Shown: positions 37,366-48,921 of the stretch, piece after piece | Numbering within the stretch: the first letter of the stretch is position 1 | Layout: each line of letters opens with the position of its first letter | Assembly (NCBI RefSeq): GCF_000159355.1 | Contig: NZ_GG670121.1 | Location: forward strand, 104,651-168,650 | Direction of reading: 5' to 3' | Source: Lactobacillus johnsonii ATCC 33200 | GTDB taxonomy: Bacteria; Bacillota; Bacilli; Lactobacillales; Lactobacillaceae | Length of the DNA: 64,000 nucleotides | Program-made: the position numbers and the translations under genes | Notes under the pieces: model-generated | The model's input: only the letters and a program-made list of their open reading frames with translations | The model's database searches: none | Told to the model about the DNA's origin: nothing

Positions 37366-37394
37366 ATTGTACTGTGTCTTTCCTTAAATAGCAA
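37366..37394 (-). promoter_or_regulatory. Predicted promoter of the S10 operon
   Basis: On the minus strand TTGCTA (37389-37394) and TACAAT (37366-37371) are separated by 17 bases. It lies just after the fusA terminator region on the same strand, so the two big operons are separately driven. Confidence 0.7.
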
Positions 37395-37427
37395 GTTTTC
37401 TCAGCATTTTATTTTATTTTTTTTGTA

Positions 37428-37454
37428 CAAAAAAAAAGATATCTTTCGATATCT
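37428..37454 (-). terminator. Terminator of rpsL-rpsG-fusA
   Basis: The stem AGATATC (37437-37443) / GATATCT (37448-37454) with loop TTTC is followed on the minus strand by a ten-base T-run. It lies about 25 bases after the fusA stop. Confidence 0.85.
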
Positions 37455-37479
37455 CTTTTCTTTAACTATCTAATTAAAA

Positions 37480-39576
37480 TTATTCAGCGTCTTCGCCACC
37501 ACGTTTTTTGATGATATCAGCTTGAATAGACTTAGGAGTTGGTGAGTAGTGGTCAAATACCATAGTAAATGTACCACGACCTTGAGTTGATGAACGCAAA
37601 GTAGTTGCGTAACCAAACATTTCTGAAAGTGGAACAAATGAGTTGATTACTTTAGCACCAGCTCTATCTTCCATACCTTCCATAGAACCACGGCGTGCAG
37701 TGATTGAACCCATTACATCACCTAGGTATTCTTCTGGAGTAGTTACTTGAACTTTCATGATAGGTTCAAGAATAACGGCACCAGCCTTAGAAGCAGCATT
37801 TCTCAAAGCAAGAGATGCCGCAACCTTGAAGGCAGCTTCTGATGAGTCGACTTCGTGGTAACTACCATCATATAACTTAGCCTTAACATCAATTAATGGG
37901 TAGCCAGCAAGAACACCATTCTTCATAGCTTCTTGTAAACCTTGGTCAACTGAAGGAATAAATTCACGAGGAACTACACCACCAACGATAGCGTCTTCGA
38001 ATTCGTAACCCTTTCCTTCTTCATTTGGAGTAAATTCGATCCAAACATCACCATATTGACCTTTACCACCAGATTGACGAACAAACTTACCTTGTGCTTT
38101 AGCTTCCTTAGTGAAGGTTTCACGGTAAGCAACTTGTGGTTCACCAATAGTTGCTTCAACGTTAAATTCACGTTTCATACGCTCAACCATGATGTCTAAG
38201 TGTAATTCACCCATACCAGAAATCAAAGTTTGACCAGTTTCTGGGTTAGTTTCAGCACGGAAAGTTGGGTCTTCTTCAGTAAGCTTTTGTAAAGCAACAT
38301 CCATCTTATCACGGTCAGCTTTTGACTTAGGTTCAACAGATACTTGGATAACTGGATCTGGAACTTGTAAACTTTCCAAGATAAGTGGGTGAGCTGGATC
38401 AGTTAAGGAATCACCAGTAGTAGTGTTCTTCAAACCAATAGCACCAGCGATATCACCTGAGAATACTTCTGGAATTTCAGTTCTTGAGTTAGCGTGCATT
38501 TGAAGCAAACGACCAACACGTTCACGAGAGTTCTTTGATGCATTTAATACGTAAGAACCTGATTGAAGTGAACCAGTGTAAACACGGATGAAAGTTAAAC
38601 GACCAACAAATGGATCAGTTGCAATCTTAAATGCTAAAGCTGCAAATGGTTTCTTATCGTCAGCCATAAGTTCAACTTCGTCACCAGTCTTAGGATCATG
38701 AGCAACGTAAGGTTTTACGTCAAGTGGTGATGGTAAGTAATCAACAACACCATCAAGCATCATTTGAACACCCTTGTTCTTGAATGCTGAACCTGCGTAA
38801 ACTGGGAAGAATTCTAAGTTTAAAGTAGCTTTACGGATAGCTGCCTTTAATTCATCGTTAGAAATTTCTTCACCGCCTAGGTACTTGTCCATGATACCAT
38901 CATCAACATCAGCAACAGCTTCAATTAATTCGTTACGACGCTTTAAAGCTTCTTCCTTGTATTCATCAGGAACTGGAATAGTATCCCATTTTGAACCAAG
39001 TTTATCTTCATCATAAACATCAGCAACCATGTCGATTAAGTCAATAACACCTTCAAAAGTGTCTGCTGAACCAATAGGCATTTGAACAGCTTGTGCGTTT
39101 GCATTTAAACGTTCATGTAATGATTTAACAGACTTATCGAAGTCAGCACCGATCTTGTCCATCTTGTTAACAAAAACAATACGAGGAACACCGTAAGTTT
39201 CAGCTTGACGCCAAACATTTTCAGTTTGTGGTTCAACACCAGCTTGAGCATCAAGAACAGTTACAGCACCATCAAGAACACGAAGTGAACGTTCTACTTC
39301 GATAGTAAAGTCAACGTGTCCTGGGGTATCGATAATGTTAATTCTGTAATCCTTCCATTGAGCAGTAGTAGCTGCGGAAGTAATAGTGATACCACGTTCC
39401 TTTTCTTCTTCCATCCAGTCCATTTGTGAGTCACCTTCGTGAGTTTCACCAATTTTGTGGATCTTACCAGTATAGTACAAAATACGTTCAGTAGTAGTAG
39501 TTTTACCGGCATCAATGTGGGCCATGATACCAATGTTACGTGTCTTATCCAAAGGGAATTCACGTTTGTTAGCCAT
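37480..39576 (-). CDS. fusA: Elongation factor G
   Basis: GTPase that drives ribosomal translocation. The 698-residue protein has the P-loop [20 protein letters not shown], switch region [11 protein letters not shown], the G4 motif [10 protein letters not shown], and domain IV/V sequences including the terminal [16 protein letters not shown]. Standard place after rpsG. Confidence 0.98.
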   Translation of the reverse strand: MANKREFPLDKTRNIGIMAHIDAGKTTTTERILYYTGKIHKIGETHEGDSQMDWMEEEKERGITITSAATTAQWKDYRINIIDTPGHVDFTIEVERSLRVLDGAVTVLDAQAGVEPQTENVWRQAETYGVPRIVFVNKMDKIGADFDKSVKSLHERLNANAQAVQMPIGSADTFEGVIDLIDMVADVYDEDKLGSKWDTIPVPDEYKEEALKRRNELIEAVADVDDGIMDKYLGGEEISNDELKAAIRKATLNLEFFPVYAGSAFKNKGVQMMLDGVVDYLPSPLDVKPYVAHDPKTGDEVELMADDKKPFAALAFKIATDPFVGRLTFIRVYTGSLQSGSYVLNASKNSRERVGRLLQMHANSRTEIPEVFSGDIAGAIGLKNTTTGDSLTDPAHPLILESLQVPDPVIQVSVEPKSKADRDKMDVALQKLTEEDPTFRAETNPETGQTLISGMGELHLDIMVERMKREFNVEATIGEPQVAYRETFTKEAKAQGKFVRQSGGKGQYGDVWIEFTPNEEGKGYEFEDAIVGGVVPREFIPSVDQGLQEAMKNGVLAGYPLIDVKAKLYDGSYHEVDSSEAAFKVAASLALRNAASKAGAVILEPIMKVQVTTPEEYLGDVMGSITARRGSMEGMEDRAGAKVINSFVPLSEMFGYATTLRSSTQGRGTFTMVFDHYSPTPKSIQADIIKKRGGEDAE

Positions 39577-39605
39577 AAGATTAATCTCCTTTTACAAACT
39601 AACGA

Positions 39606-40076
39606 TTAGAAGCGGTAGTGAGCAAATGCACGGTTTGCTTCTGCCATTCTGTGGACGTCTTCACGTTTCTTAACTGCTGAACCAGTGTTGTTAGCAGCAT
39701 CCATAATTTCATTTGCAAGACGTTCATCCATAGTATGTTCATTACGTAAGCGTGCGTATGAAACAAGCCATCTTAAGCCAAGAGTAGTTCTTCTTTCTGG
39801 ACGAACTTCAACTGGGATTTGGTAGTTAGAACCACCGATACGGCGTGCTTTAACTTCCAAAACTGGCATAACGTTGTTCATTGCTTCTTCAAAAACTTCA
39901 ACTGGTTCCTTACCAGTCTTATCTTGAATAATACCAAAAGCATCGTAAAGAATTGAAGATGCCTTTGCTTTCTTACCATCAATCATTAAGTGGTTAATTA
40001 ACTTAGTAACCAATTTAGAGTTGTAAACTGGATCTGCTAAAACATCTCTCTTAGCAATATTACCTTTTCTAGGCAT
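39606..40076 (-). CDS. rpsG: 30S ribosomal protein S7
   Basis: Primary 16S-binding protein that organises the head. The 156 residues begin [20 protein letters not shown] and end [11 protein letters not shown]. It lies 23 bases after rpsL. Confidence 0.98.
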   Translation of the reverse strand: MPRKGNIAKRDVLADPVYNSKLVTKLINHLMIDGKKAKASSILYDAFGIIQDKTGKEPVEVFEEAMNNVMPVLEVKARRIGGSNYQIPVEVRPERRTTLGLRWLVSYARLRNEHTMDERLANEIMDAANNTGSAVKKREDVHRMAEANRAFAHYRF

Positions 40077-40099
40077 TAGTAGTCCCTCCTATTAATTGT

Positions 40100-40507
40100 T
40101 TAACCCTTCTTAGCACCGTACTTAGAACGGCCTTGTTTTCTACCATCAACACCTGCAGTATCCAAAGCACCACGAATGATGTGGTAACGAACACCAGGAA
40201 GGTCCTTTACACGACCACCACGAATTAAAACAACGGAGTGTTCTTGTAAGTTGTGACCAATACCAGGGATGTAAGCAGTAACTTCAATTAAGTTTGAAAG
40301 ACGAACACGAGCGTACTTACGTAAAGCTGAGTTAGGCTTCTTAGGTGTCATAGTACCTACACGAGTTGCAACTCCACGCATTTGAGGTGCTGGGTTGTAG
40401 TTCATCTTTTTCTTCATGCTGTTGTAAGCATAGTTTAAAGCTGGTGAATCAGATTTAGTCGTCTTTGAGTGACGGCCTTTTCTAACCAATTGGTTAATTG
40501 TTGGCAT
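40100..40507 (-). CDS. rpsL: 30S ribosomal protein S12
   Basis: Decoding-centre protein. The 135 residues contain [18 protein letters not shown] and [17 protein letters not shown]; the lysines at which streptomycin-resistance changes arise are all wild-type. First gene of the str operon, with a promoter 85-115 bases upstream and GGAGGA before the ATG. Confidence 0.98.
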   Translation of the reverse strand: MPTINQLVRKGRHSKTTKSDSPALNYAYNSMKKKMNYNPAPQMRGVATRVGTMTPKKPNSALRKYARVRLSNLIEVTAYIPGIGHNLQEHSVVLIRGGRVKDLPGVRYHIIRGALDTAGVDGRKQGRSKYGAKKG

Positions 40508-40592
40508 TAAAATTTCCTCCTAAAATTGTTCACACATCCGGGAGTTTCTTTTCTGACCTCACGGACATCATGTTTTTAATAGCACAATGGCT

Positions 40593-40621
40593 AGTGTAAC
40601 ACGATTTTTTAATTCAGTAAA
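40593..40621 (-). promoter_or_regulatory. Predicted promoter of rpsL-rpsG-fusA
   Basis: On the minus strand TTTACT (40616-40621) and TACACT (40593-40598) are 17 bases apart, about 90 bases before the rpsL start. Confidence 0.55.
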
Positions 40622-40673
40622 CAATTTAAAAAACTTTTTTTGATTTTGCGTATATAAATATTGGAGGTAAAAA

Positions 40674-41345
40674 ATGCCAACATTATTCATTTATGGACTT
40701 AATTTTATATTCGGAACTATCATCGGTTCCCACTTGTTAGTAATCGTACAACGTTTTGGACAGGAAAATTTTATCTCAGAGAAATCTCACTGTGATAGTT
40801 GCAAAATTCCTCTTACCCTTCTTAATCAAATTCCTATATTTTCATTTATACGATATAAGGGACATTGCTTTTTCTGCAATGCAACTATTCCTATAGAAGC
40901 ATTATATTGTGAATTACTCGGTGGGATTGCATTTTTGCCCTTAAATCCCTATCTTGATCAATCTTCCTATTTATTCATTACCTTTATTTTTCTAATTAGT
41001 ATCTTTGATTATTTTGACCACTCTTTTCCTATCTCTATCCTTTTCCCCTTAATTTGTATCATCGTTCTTACTCGTGCCTTTTTAAACTACGAGTTAATAG
41101 AATGGGGATTAATATTTGCTATAATTTTAATTTTTTTAATAATGAATTTAAAAAATAAATTCGGCTATGGTGATACAATCATTTTTGTTATTCTAATTTT
41201 TTACTATGATTTTTATACTGCACAATATATTTTCCTTCTAGCTTCTATTCTTTTACTTATTAATCACATACTTGGTGACAAACGGAACACCTATCCCTTT
41301 GTTCCTTTCATTTTTTTAAGTCTTATATTTTATAATTTTCTCTAA
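40674..41345 (+). CDS. comC: Type 4 prepilin peptidase (ComC-like)
   Basis: Membrane aspartyl protease that cleaves and may methylate prepilin-like proteins such as the ComG competence pseudopilins. The 223 residues have several membrane helices; the zinc loop is C40xxC43 and C65xxC68, and the catalytic aspartates are in FDYFDHSFP (D112/D115) and FGYGDTII (D167). TTGGAGG lies before the ATG. It is the only plus-strand gene of the right two-thirds and is convergent with rpoC, sharing its terminator. Competence in lactobacilli is mostly unproven, so the role is family knowledge. Confidence 0.93.
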   Translation: MPTLFIYGLNFIFGTIIGSHLLVIVQRFGQENFISEKSHCDSCKIPLTLLNQIPIFSFIRYKGHCFFCNATIPIEALYCELLGGIAFLPLNPYLDQSSYLFITFIFLISIFDYFDHSFPISILFPLICIIVLTRAFLNYELIEWGLIFAIILIFLIMNLKNKFGYGDTIIFVILIFYYDFYTAQYIFLLASILLLINHILGDKRNTYPFVPFIFLSLIFYNFL

Positions 41346-41351
41346 TAACAC

Positions 41352-41389
41352 AAAAAAGCCTACTCGTTTCTACACGAATAGGCTTTTTT
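41352..41389. terminator. Bidirectional terminator between comC and rpoC
   Basis: The stem AAAAAAGCCTACTCG / CGAATAGGCTTTTTT has A/T runs on both sides. It can serve comC on the plus strand and rpoC on the minus strand. Confidence 0.9.
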
Positions 41390-41419
41390 AACACAAATGT
41401 TTAAGTTTTGAAAGGACGA

Positions 41420-44400
41420 TTAGTCAGCTGAACCATTGTCTTTCTCTGCATCAGCTGCAGCTAATTTCTTTTCAATATCAGCTATAGAATAAACTGACTT
41501 TTTCTTTTCATCTTCAGGAACATCAACTTTAGGTTCCATTTCACGGTAAACTGGCATACCAGTACCTGCAGGAATAATCTTACCAATAATAACATTTTCC
41601 TTAAGACCAAGTAATGGATCGTTCTTACCACGAATAGAAGCATCAGTAAGAACACGAGTAGTTTCTTGGAAGGAAGCTGCAGATAAGAAACTATTAGTTT
41701 CAAGAGCGGCCTTGGTAATACCAAGAATTACACTTTGCGCAGTAGCAGGAATACCACCGGAAATAATTACTTCACGGTTTCTTGCCTTAAATTCACCAAT
41801 ATCCATCAATTCACCTGGTAAGATATCAGTTTCACCTGGGTCAAGAATGCGAACCTTTTGAAGCATTTGACGTGCCATAACTTCAACGTGTTTGTCGGCA
41901 ATTTCTACACCCTGCATTCTATAAGCTTTTTGAATTTCACTTAGAATGTATTTTTCGGTAGTCAATGCATCACGTACACGAATTAATTCCTTAGGATCGA
42001 TAGAACCAAGAGTCAACTTATCTCCACGTACAACATGATCACCTTCAGCAACTGCTACTGAAGCAGTATATGGTACGTCATAAGTACGAGTATCAGTTTG
42101 TCCCTTAACGGTAATTTGACGAGTGTGTTCGGCTGGATCTTCTTCAATTGAAGTTACTTCACCAGTTACTTCAGAAATTGTAGCACGACCCTTAGGATTA
42201 CGAGCTTCAAACAATTCTTGAACACGAGGTAAACCTTGAGTAATATCTGCAGCACCGGCAACACCACCGTTGTGGAAGTTACGCATAGTTAACTGAGTAC
42301 CAGGTTCACCAATTGATTGAGCGGCAACAGTACCAACTGCTTCACCAACTTCAACGTCGTCACCAGTAGCAAGGTTCATACCGTAACATTTCTTACATAC
42401 ACCATGTTGAGTGTTGCAAGTAAATACGGAACGAATTGTTACTTCAGTAACTCCGGCATCAACGATCTTATGAGCCATATCTTCGTCCATTAAGACATCA
42501 GCTGGACAAATTACTTCATGAGTTTCTGGATCGTAAACACTCTTAGAAGTGTAGCGACCAACTAAACGGTCAAATAATGGTTCAATCATTTCATCGCCTT
42601 CAGTAATTGCGTGAACAGTTAAACCACGATCAGTGCCACAATCTTCTTCACGAATAATAACATCTTGAGCTACGTCTACCAAACGACGAGTTAAGTAACC
42701 AGAGTTGGCAGTCTTCAAGGCGGTATCCGTCATACCCTTACGAGCACCGTGAGTGGACATGAACATTTCCAAAACAGACAAACCTTCACGGAAGTTTGAA
42801 GTAACAGGAATTTCCATCATTCCTCCGTTAGGAGCGGCCATCAAACCACGCATACCAGCAAGCTGAGTAAAGTTAGAAATGTTACCACGAGCACCAGAAT
42901 CGGCCATGATTGTAATTGGATTTCTTGGTGCATGAATTTGAGCAATTTCATTTTGAACAATTTCTTTACAGTTATTCCAAATACTAATTACTCGATCATG
43001 TCTTTCTTCATCAGTGATTAAACCACGACGGTATTGCTTAGACACAACATCAACTTTCTTACGAGCTTCTGCTACAATATCATCTTTATCACTAATTGTA
43101 GGGATATCTTCAACACCGATAGTTAAACCAGAAGTGGTACATACAGTGTAGCCTAGTTCCTTCAAATCATCCAAGAAATCAGAAGTTCTTTGAACTTTGT
43201 AATCCTTGTAAATTTGAGCAATAGAATCTGATAAGAATCCCTTCTTAAAGGCTTGACCAAGTTTCATATTGTCAAGCTTTTCATGGATATCTTCACCAGG
43301 TTGTAAGAAGTATCTTTCATCTACTGGGTGAGTAAGATTTTCTTGAGTAGGATCGTTAATGTAGTAGAAATCTTTAGGGAAAATTTGGTTGAATACTAAC
43401 TTACCGTAAGTAGTTACAAAAATTCCATGTTCGTAGCCCTTTGGCCATGGCTTTTCTGGCATTGAGTCAGCTGCTAAACCAATACGAGTATGATAGTGAA
43501 TATCACCATTTGCATATGCAATAGCTGCTTCAGCTGGTGAATCAAAGATCATTCCTTCACCTTCACGACCACGCTCTGCTTGAGTTAACCAGTAGTTACC
43601 CAAAACAATATCCTGAGAAGGTGTAACGATTGGCTTACCATCCTTAGGAGCCAAGATATGGTGAGCAGCAAGCATCAGCAAACGTGATTCTGCTACAGCT
43701 TCATCAGATAACGGAACGTGAATGGCCATCTGGTCACCATCAAAGTCGGCATTGTAAGCTTCACAGGCAAGTGGGTGAAGACGAATTGATTTACCAGGTA
43801 CCAAAACTGGTTCAAAGGCTTGAATACCTAAACGGTGAAGAGTAGGTGCACGGTTTAAAAGCACTGGTCTTTCTTTAATTACATCTTCTAAGATATCCCA
43901 GATATCATCATCTTCACGATCAATCTTACGCTTAGCATTCTTAATGTTAGATGCTAAACCACGTTTTACTAATTCGTGCATTACAAATGGCTTAAATAAT
44001 TCTAGAGCCATTGGACGTGGCACACCACATTGGTAAAACTTCAATTCAGGTGAAACATCGATAACTGAACGACCTGAGTAGTCAACACGTTTACCAAGTA
44101 AGTTTTGACGGAAACGTCCTTGCTTACCTTTCAACATGTGAGAAAGAGATTTAAGAGGACGATTACCTGGTCCGACAACTGGACGTCCACGTCTACCGTT
44201 GTCAATTAATGCGTCAACTGCTTCTTGAAGCATACGCTTTTCGTTTTGAACGATAATTCTTGGTGCATTTAAGTCTAACAATCTCTTTAAACGATTGTTA
44301 CGGTTGATTACACGTCTGTATAAATCGTTCAAGTCAGAAGTTGCGAAACGTCCACCATCAAGTTGAACCATTGGTCTCAAGTCTGGTGGAATAACAGGAA

Positions 44401-45091
44401 TACAATCCATAACCATCCATGAAGGCTTGTTACCTGAATTCTTAAAGGCATCCAAGATGTCTAATCTTCTGATAGCCCGAGTTCTCTTTTGACCAGTAGC
44501 AGTCTTTAATTCTTCTTTTAGTTCATGAACTTCTTTATCAATATCTACTTGTTCTAGAAGTTCTTTTACAGCTTCAGCACCCATTTTAGCTTCAAAACGG
44601 TCACCGAATTTTGCTTTCTTTTCACGATATTCAGCTTCTGTTAAAAGTTGCTTATCTTCAAGATCAGTATCACCTGCATCAATAACAATGTAAGCAGCAA
44701 AATAAATTACTTCTTCCAATGCACGAGGTGAAATATCTAAGACTAATCCCATACGAGAAGGGATACCTTTGAAATACCAGATATGTGAAACCGGTGCAGC
44801 TAGTTCAATGTGACCCATACGTTCTCTTCTAACTTTAGCAGAAGTAACTTCAACACCACATCTATCACAAACAATGCCACGGTAACGAATACCCTTGTAC
44901 TTACCACAAGCACAAGACCAGTCCTTAGTTGGTCCGAAGATTCTTTCATCGAACAAACCATCTTTTTCTGGTTTCAAAGTACGATAGTTGATAGTTTCTG
45001 GTTTTTTAACTTCACCATAAGACCAACTTCTGATCTTGTTTGGAGAAGCCAAACCGATTTGCATACTTTCAAACTTATTTACGTCGATCAA
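41420..45091 (-). CDS. rpoC: RNA polymerase beta-prime subunit
   Basis: Catalytic subunit of RNA polymerase. The 1,223 residues start with the zinc ribbon [20 protein letters not shown] and hold the absolutely conserved magnesium motif [17 protein letters not shown], plus bridge helix and trigger-loop sequences ([19 protein letters not shown]). Typical length for Firmicutes. It follows rpoB by 17 bases. Confidence 0.98.
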   Translation of the reverse strand: MIDVNKFESMQIGLASPNKIRSWSYGEVKKPETINYRTLKPEKDGLFDERIFGPTKDWSCACGKYKGIRYRGIVCDRCGVEVTSAKVRRERMGHIELAAPVSHIWYFKGIPSRMGLVLDISPRALEEVIYFAAYIVIDAGDTDLEDKQLLTEAEYREKKAKFGDRFEAKMGAEAVKELLEQVDIDKEVHELKEELKTATGQKRTRAIRRLDILDAFKNSGNKPSWMVMDCIPVIPPDLRPMVQLDGGRFATSDLNDLYRRVINRNNRLKRLLDLNAPRIIVQNEKRMLQEAVDALIDNGRRGRPVVGPGNRPLKSLSHMLKGKQGRFRQNLLGKRVDYSGRSVIDVSPELKFYQCGVPRPMALELFKPFVMHELVKRGLASNIKNAKRKIDREDDDIWDILEDVIKERPVLLNRAPTLHRLGIQAFEPVLVPGKSIRLHPLACEAYNADFDGDQMAIHVPLSDEAVAESRLLMLAAHHILAPKDGKPIVTPSQDIVLGNYWLTQAERGREGEGMIFDSPAEAAIAYANGDIHYHTRIGLAADSMPEKPWPKGYEHGIFVTTYGKLVFNQIFPKDFYYINDPTQENLTHPVDERYFLQPGEDIHEKLDNMKLGQAFKKGFLSDSIAQIYKDYKVQRTSDFLDDLKELGYTVCTTSGLTIGVEDIPTISDKDDIVAEARKKVDVVSKQYRRGLITDEERHDRVISIWNNCKEIVQNEIAQIHAPRNPITIMADSGARGNISNFTQLAGMRGLMAAPNGGMMEIPVTSNFREGLSVLEMFMSTHGARKGMTDTALKTANSGYLTRRLVDVAQDVIIREEDCGTDRGLTVHAITEGDEMIEPLFDRLVGRYTSKSVYDPETHEVICPADVLMDEDMAHKIVDAGVTEVTIRSVFTCNTQHGVCKKCYGMNLATGDDVEVGEAVGTVAAQSIGEPGTQLTMRNFHNGGVAGAADITQGLPRVQELFEARNPKGRATISEVTGEVTSIEEDPAEHTRQITVKGQTDTRTYDVPYTASVAVAEGDHVVRGDKLTLGSIDPKELIRVRDALTTEKYILSEIQKAYRMQGVEIADKHVEVMARQMLQKVRILDPGETDILPGELMDIGEFKARNREVIISGGIPATAQSVILGITKAALETNSFLSAASFQETTRVLTDASIRGKNDPLLGLKENVIIGKIIPAGTGMPVYREMEPKVDVPEDEKKKSVYSIADIEKKLAAADAEKDNGSAD

Positions 45092-45108
45092 AAGTTTAAC
45101 CTCCTATA

Positions 45109-48100
45109 TTACTTAGAAACCTTATCATCAGATGAAGTTGAAGAATCACTTTCATCTACAGGTTCATCTGGCTTATCATCCTTTTTTGCAGCTTCTTCAG
45201 CTAACTTCTTCTTTTCTTGTTGTTCAGCAAGTTTAGATAAAGTATCGATATTGAAATGATCGTTAGAGTCATCATCCATATCACGTAACTCAATTTCTTT
45301 ATGATCCATATCCAACACCTTGATATCTAAACCAAGAGATTGTAGTTCTTTAACAAGAACGCGGAATGATTCTGGAACACCAGGTTTTGGAATTCTTTCG
45401 CCCTTAACAATAGCTTCATAAGCCTTAACACGGCCTACAACGTCATCTGACTTGTAAGTTAAGATTTCTTGTAGTGTGTAAGCAGCACCATAAGCTTCAA
45501 GAGCCCAAACTTCCATTTCACCGAAACGCTGACCACCAAATTGTGCTTTACCACCAAGTGGTTGTTGAGTAACAAGTGAGTAAGGCCCAATTGAACGTGC
45601 GTGGATCTTATCATCAACCATGTGAGTCAACTTCAAGTAGTACATAATACCTACTGAAACACGGTTGTGGAATGGTTCACCAGTACGTCCATCATAAAGA
45701 ACAGTCTTACCATCTTTACCAATACCAGCTTCACGAACCATATTCCACATATCATCTTCAGAAGCACCATCAAATACTGGAGTAGCAACGTGAATACCTA
45801 GTTGCTTAGCAGCAATACCCAAGTGTAATTCAAGAACCTGTCCAATGTTCATACGTGAAGGCACACCCATTGGGTTCAAACAAATATCTACTGGACGACC
45901 ATCTGGTAAGTATGGCATATCTTCTTCAGGACAAACTAAGGCAATAGTACCCTTGTTTCCGTGACGACCAGACATCTTGTCACCGACTTGAATCTTACGT
46001 TTTTGAACGATGTAAACACGAACCATCTTATTTACACCAGGTGGCAATTCGTCGCCTGCTTCACGAGTAAATACTTGAACGTTTTGAACAATACCGCCAC
46101 CACCGTGAGGTACACGCAAGGAAGTATCACGAACTTCACGAGCTTTTTCACCAAAAATAGCGTGAAGTAAACGTTCTTCAGCTGATAATTCAGTTACACC
46201 CTTAGGGGTTACTTTACCAACTAAGATGTCACCATCTTGAACTTCAGCACCGATGCGGACAATACCTTCTTCATCAAGGTCTTTAAGTGCATCATCACCA
46301 ACATTTGGAATTTCACGTGTGATTTCTTCAGGTCCTAACTTAGTATCACGAGCTTCTGATTCATAATCTTCAATATGGATAGAAGTGTAGACATCATCTT
46401 TAACCATACGTTCAGAAATCATAACGGCATCTTCATAGTTGTACATGTTCCAAGTCAAGAATGCAATGATTGGGTTTTGACCTAGAGCTAATTCGCCGTT
46501 TTTCATTGCTGGACCATCAGCAATAACTTCATCTGCAACTACTCGTTCACCTTGCTTAACAGCTGGAGTTTGATTGTAGTTCTTAGTTGCGTTTGAACGA
46601 CGGAATTTTTCAAGAACATACTTATCTAAAGTATCATCGTCTCTTCTAATTCTAATTTCGTTTGCATCAACATATTCAACTACACCAGGAGCTTTAGCAA
46701 CTAATGCATCCCCAGAGTCATGTGCTGCACGGTATTCCATACCAGTACCAACAATTGGTGCATGTGGATTAATCAATGGAACAGCTTGACGTTGGTGGTT
46801 AGCCCCCATCAAAGCACGGTTAGAGTCATCGTTTTCAAGGAAAGGAATACATGCAGAAGTTACTGAAACTACTTGCTTAGGAATAACGTCCATGTAGTCA
46901 ATCTTATCAGGGGTAACTTCTAGGTTATCTTCCTTATGACGGGCTAAAACAATCTTATCTTTGAAAGAACCATCTTCATTTAAGCGAGCGTTAGCACCGG
47001 CAATAATGTAATTATCTTCTACATCAGCAGTTAAGTAGTCGATCTTATCAGTAACCTTGTGAGTATCCCAAGAAACACGACGATATGGTGTTTCAATGAA
47101 ACCATACTTGTTAACAATAGCGTAAGTTGCTAAAGAGTTAATCAAACCAATGTTAGGTCCTTCAGGAGTTTCAATAGGACATAAACGACCATAGTGAGTA
47201 TAGTGCACGTCACGAACTTCATATCCAGCACGGTCACGAGACAAACCACCAGGTCCTAAGGCTGACATACGACGCTTGTGAGTTAACTCGCCAAGTGGAT
47301 TGTTTTGATCCATAAATTGTGATAATTGTGATGAACCAAAGAATTCCTTAACTGAAGCAACAACAGGACGAATATTGATTAATTGTTGTGGTGTAACAGT
47401 AGAAATGTCTTGGATTGACATTCTTTCACGTACAACACGTTCCATTCTTGCTAAACCAATTCTAAATTGGTTTTGAAGTAATTCACCTACACGACGAATA
47501 CGACGGTTACCTAAGTGGTCAATATCATCAGTAGTACCAATATTATCTTGAAGGTCGAAGAAGTAGTTAAGTGATGCCAATACATCAGCAGGAGTTAAAT
47601 GTTTAACATCATCTGCAATGTGGCCGTTAGACATTAACTTAACTACACGTTCAGGATCAACTTTAGAATATACCTTAATTTCTTGAACTGTTACTGGATC
47701 AGGTAACACACCTTCCTTTGAAGGTTCATAAGTTACCATCTTAAAGTCATCACGATCTAAGTAAGGTGATAATTTATCAAGAAGTTCGTGGGTAACAACG
47801 TCACCCTTTTTAGCAATGATTTCACCAGTATCAGGATCAGCTAAAGTTTCAGCCAAAGTTTGTCTTAGTAAACGATTCTTTAAAGAAAGTTTCTTATTGA
47901 TCTTATAACGACCAACTGGAGCTAAATCATATCTTCTTGGATCAAAGAATCTAGCATATAAAAGTGAACGAGATGAATCAGTTGTCTTAGGTTCACCTGG
48001 ACGTAGTCTTTCATAAATATCCTTTAATGCTTCTGCAACGCGAGAATCAGCAGGATTCTTGTGGATATCTTTTTCTAAAGTGAAACGAAGTGAGTCACTT

Positions 48101-48747
48101 TCACCAAACATATCCGCAATTTCACTATCGGAACCAAATCCTAAAGCACGAATTAAAACAGTTAAAGGAAGCTTACGAGTACGATCGATACGAACATAAG
48201 CTAAATCTTTAGCATCAGTTTCATATTCAAGCCATGCACCACGGTTAGGAATAACTGTAGCACCGAAAATTTGGCGACCATTTTTATCAAAATCTGAATG
48301 GTAGTAAACACCAGGAGATCTAACAAGCTGAGAAACAATAACTCTCTCAGCACCATTAATAACGAAAGTTCCTGAATCAGTCATTAATGGGAATTCTCCA
48401 AAGAAGACGTCTTGAGTCTTAATTTCTCCGGTCTCATGGTTGGTTAACTTCAAAGTTACATGAAGAGGAGCAGAGTAATTAGCATCGTGATCACGTGCTT
48501 CTTCAAGAGTATATTTTGGCTTCAAGAGCTTGTAATCAACAAACTCTAAAGAAAGTTTTCCTGAAAAGTCTGAAATCGGCATAATGTCGTCAAACATTTC
48601 ACGAATACCTTCATTAAGAAACCACTTGTAAGATTGCGTTTGTACATCAGTCAAGTTAGGTAACTTCAATACTTCTTTAATTCGAGAGAAGCTACGTCTT
48701 GTCCGGTGACTACCGTAGTTCACAGCGTGTCCTAACAAAGAAAACAT
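45109..48747 (-). CDS. rpoB: RNA polymerase beta subunit
   Basis: The 1,212 residues contain the rifampicin region [19 protein letters not shown] followed by [14 protein letters not shown], with wild-type residues at the common resistance positions, so a sensitive phenotype is inferred. The C-terminal tail is rich in Asp, Lys and Ser, common in lactobacilli. The weak promoter candidates between clpC and rpoB were not resolved. Confidence 0.98.
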   Translation of the reverse strand: MFSLLGHAVNYGSHRTRRSFSRIKEVLKLPNLTDVQTQSYKWFLNEGIREMFDDIMPISDFSGKLSLEFVDYKLLKPKYTLEEARDHDANYSAPLHVTLKLTNHETGEIKTQDVFFGEFPLMTDSGTFVINGAERVIVSQLVRSPGVYYHSDFDKNGRQIFGATVIPNRGAWLEYETDAKDLAYVRIDRTRKLPLTVLIRALGFGSDSEIADMFGESDSLRFTLEKDIHKNPADSRVAEALKDIYERLRPGEPKTTDSSRSLLYARFFDPRRYDLAPVGRYKINKKLSLKNRLLRQTLAETLADPDTGEIIAKKGDVVTHELLDKLSPYLDRDDFKMVTYEPSKEGVLPDPVTVQEIKVYSKVDPERVVKLMSNGHIADDVKHLTPADVLASLNYFFDLQDNIGTTDDIDHLGNRRIRRVGELLQNQFRIGLARMERVVRERMSIQDISTVTPQQLINIRPVVASVKEFFGSSQLSQFMDQNNPLGELTHKRRMSALGPGGLSRDRAGYEVRDVHYTHYGRLCPIETPEGPNIGLINSLATYAIVNKYGFIETPYRRVSWDTHKVTDKIDYLTADVEDNYIIAGANARLNEDGSFKDKIVLARHKEDNLEVTPDKIDYMDVIPKQVVSVTSACIPFLENDDSNRALMGANHQRQAVPLINPHAPIVGTGMEYRAAHDSGDALVAKAPGVVEYVDANEIRIRRDDDTLDKYVLEKFRRSNATKNYNQTPAVKQGERVVADEVIADGPAMKNGELALGQNPIIAFLTWNMYNYEDAVMISERMVKDDVYTSIHIEDYESEARDTKLGPEEITREIPNVGDDALKDLDEEGIVRIGAEVQDGDILVGKVTPKGVTELSAEERLLHAIFGEKAREVRDTSLRVPHGGGGIVQNVQVFTREAGDELPPGVNKMVRVYIVQKRKIQVGDKMSGRHGNKGTIALVCPEEDMPYLPDGRPVDICLNPMGVPSRMNIGQVLELHLGIAAKQLGIHVATPVFDGASEDDMWNMVREAGIGKDGKTVLYDGRTGEPFHNRVSVGIMYYLKLTHMVDDKIHARSIGPYSLVTQQPLGGKAQFGGQRFGEMEVWALEAYGAAYTLQEILTYKSDDVVGRVKAYEAIVKGERIPKPGVPESFRVLVKELQSLGLDIKVLDMDHKEIELRDMDDDSNDHFNIDTLSKLAEQQEKKKLAEEAAKKDDKPDEPVDESDSSTSSDDKVSK

Positions 48748-48813
48748 CCTTTCTTATATAAGAATCTAAATATTACATTTGTGTTACAAATTGCAAAAAG
48801 CCAAAATTTGGGT

Positions 48814-48852
48814 ACAAAAAAACAAAAACAACGTAAATGTTGTTTTTGTTTT
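48814..48852 (-). terminator. Terminator of clpC
   Basis: The 14-base perfect stem AAAACAAAAACAAC (48819-48832) / GTTGTTTTTGTTTT (48839-48852) with a 6-base loop is followed on the minus strand by a T-run. It lies about 70 bases after clpC and 65 bases before rpoB. Confidence 0.85.
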
Positions 48853-48921
48853 ATCATCTCGCTGGACAATAGATCAGCGAAATCCTGAATTTCAGCCTTT
48901 TAAACGTTTAGTAGTTTACAC

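Noticed and set aside
44810..45259. 149-residue plus-strand open frame across the rpoC/rpoB junction
   Set aside because: Antisense to both conserved genes, with threonine/serine-rich low-complexity translation typical of shadows.
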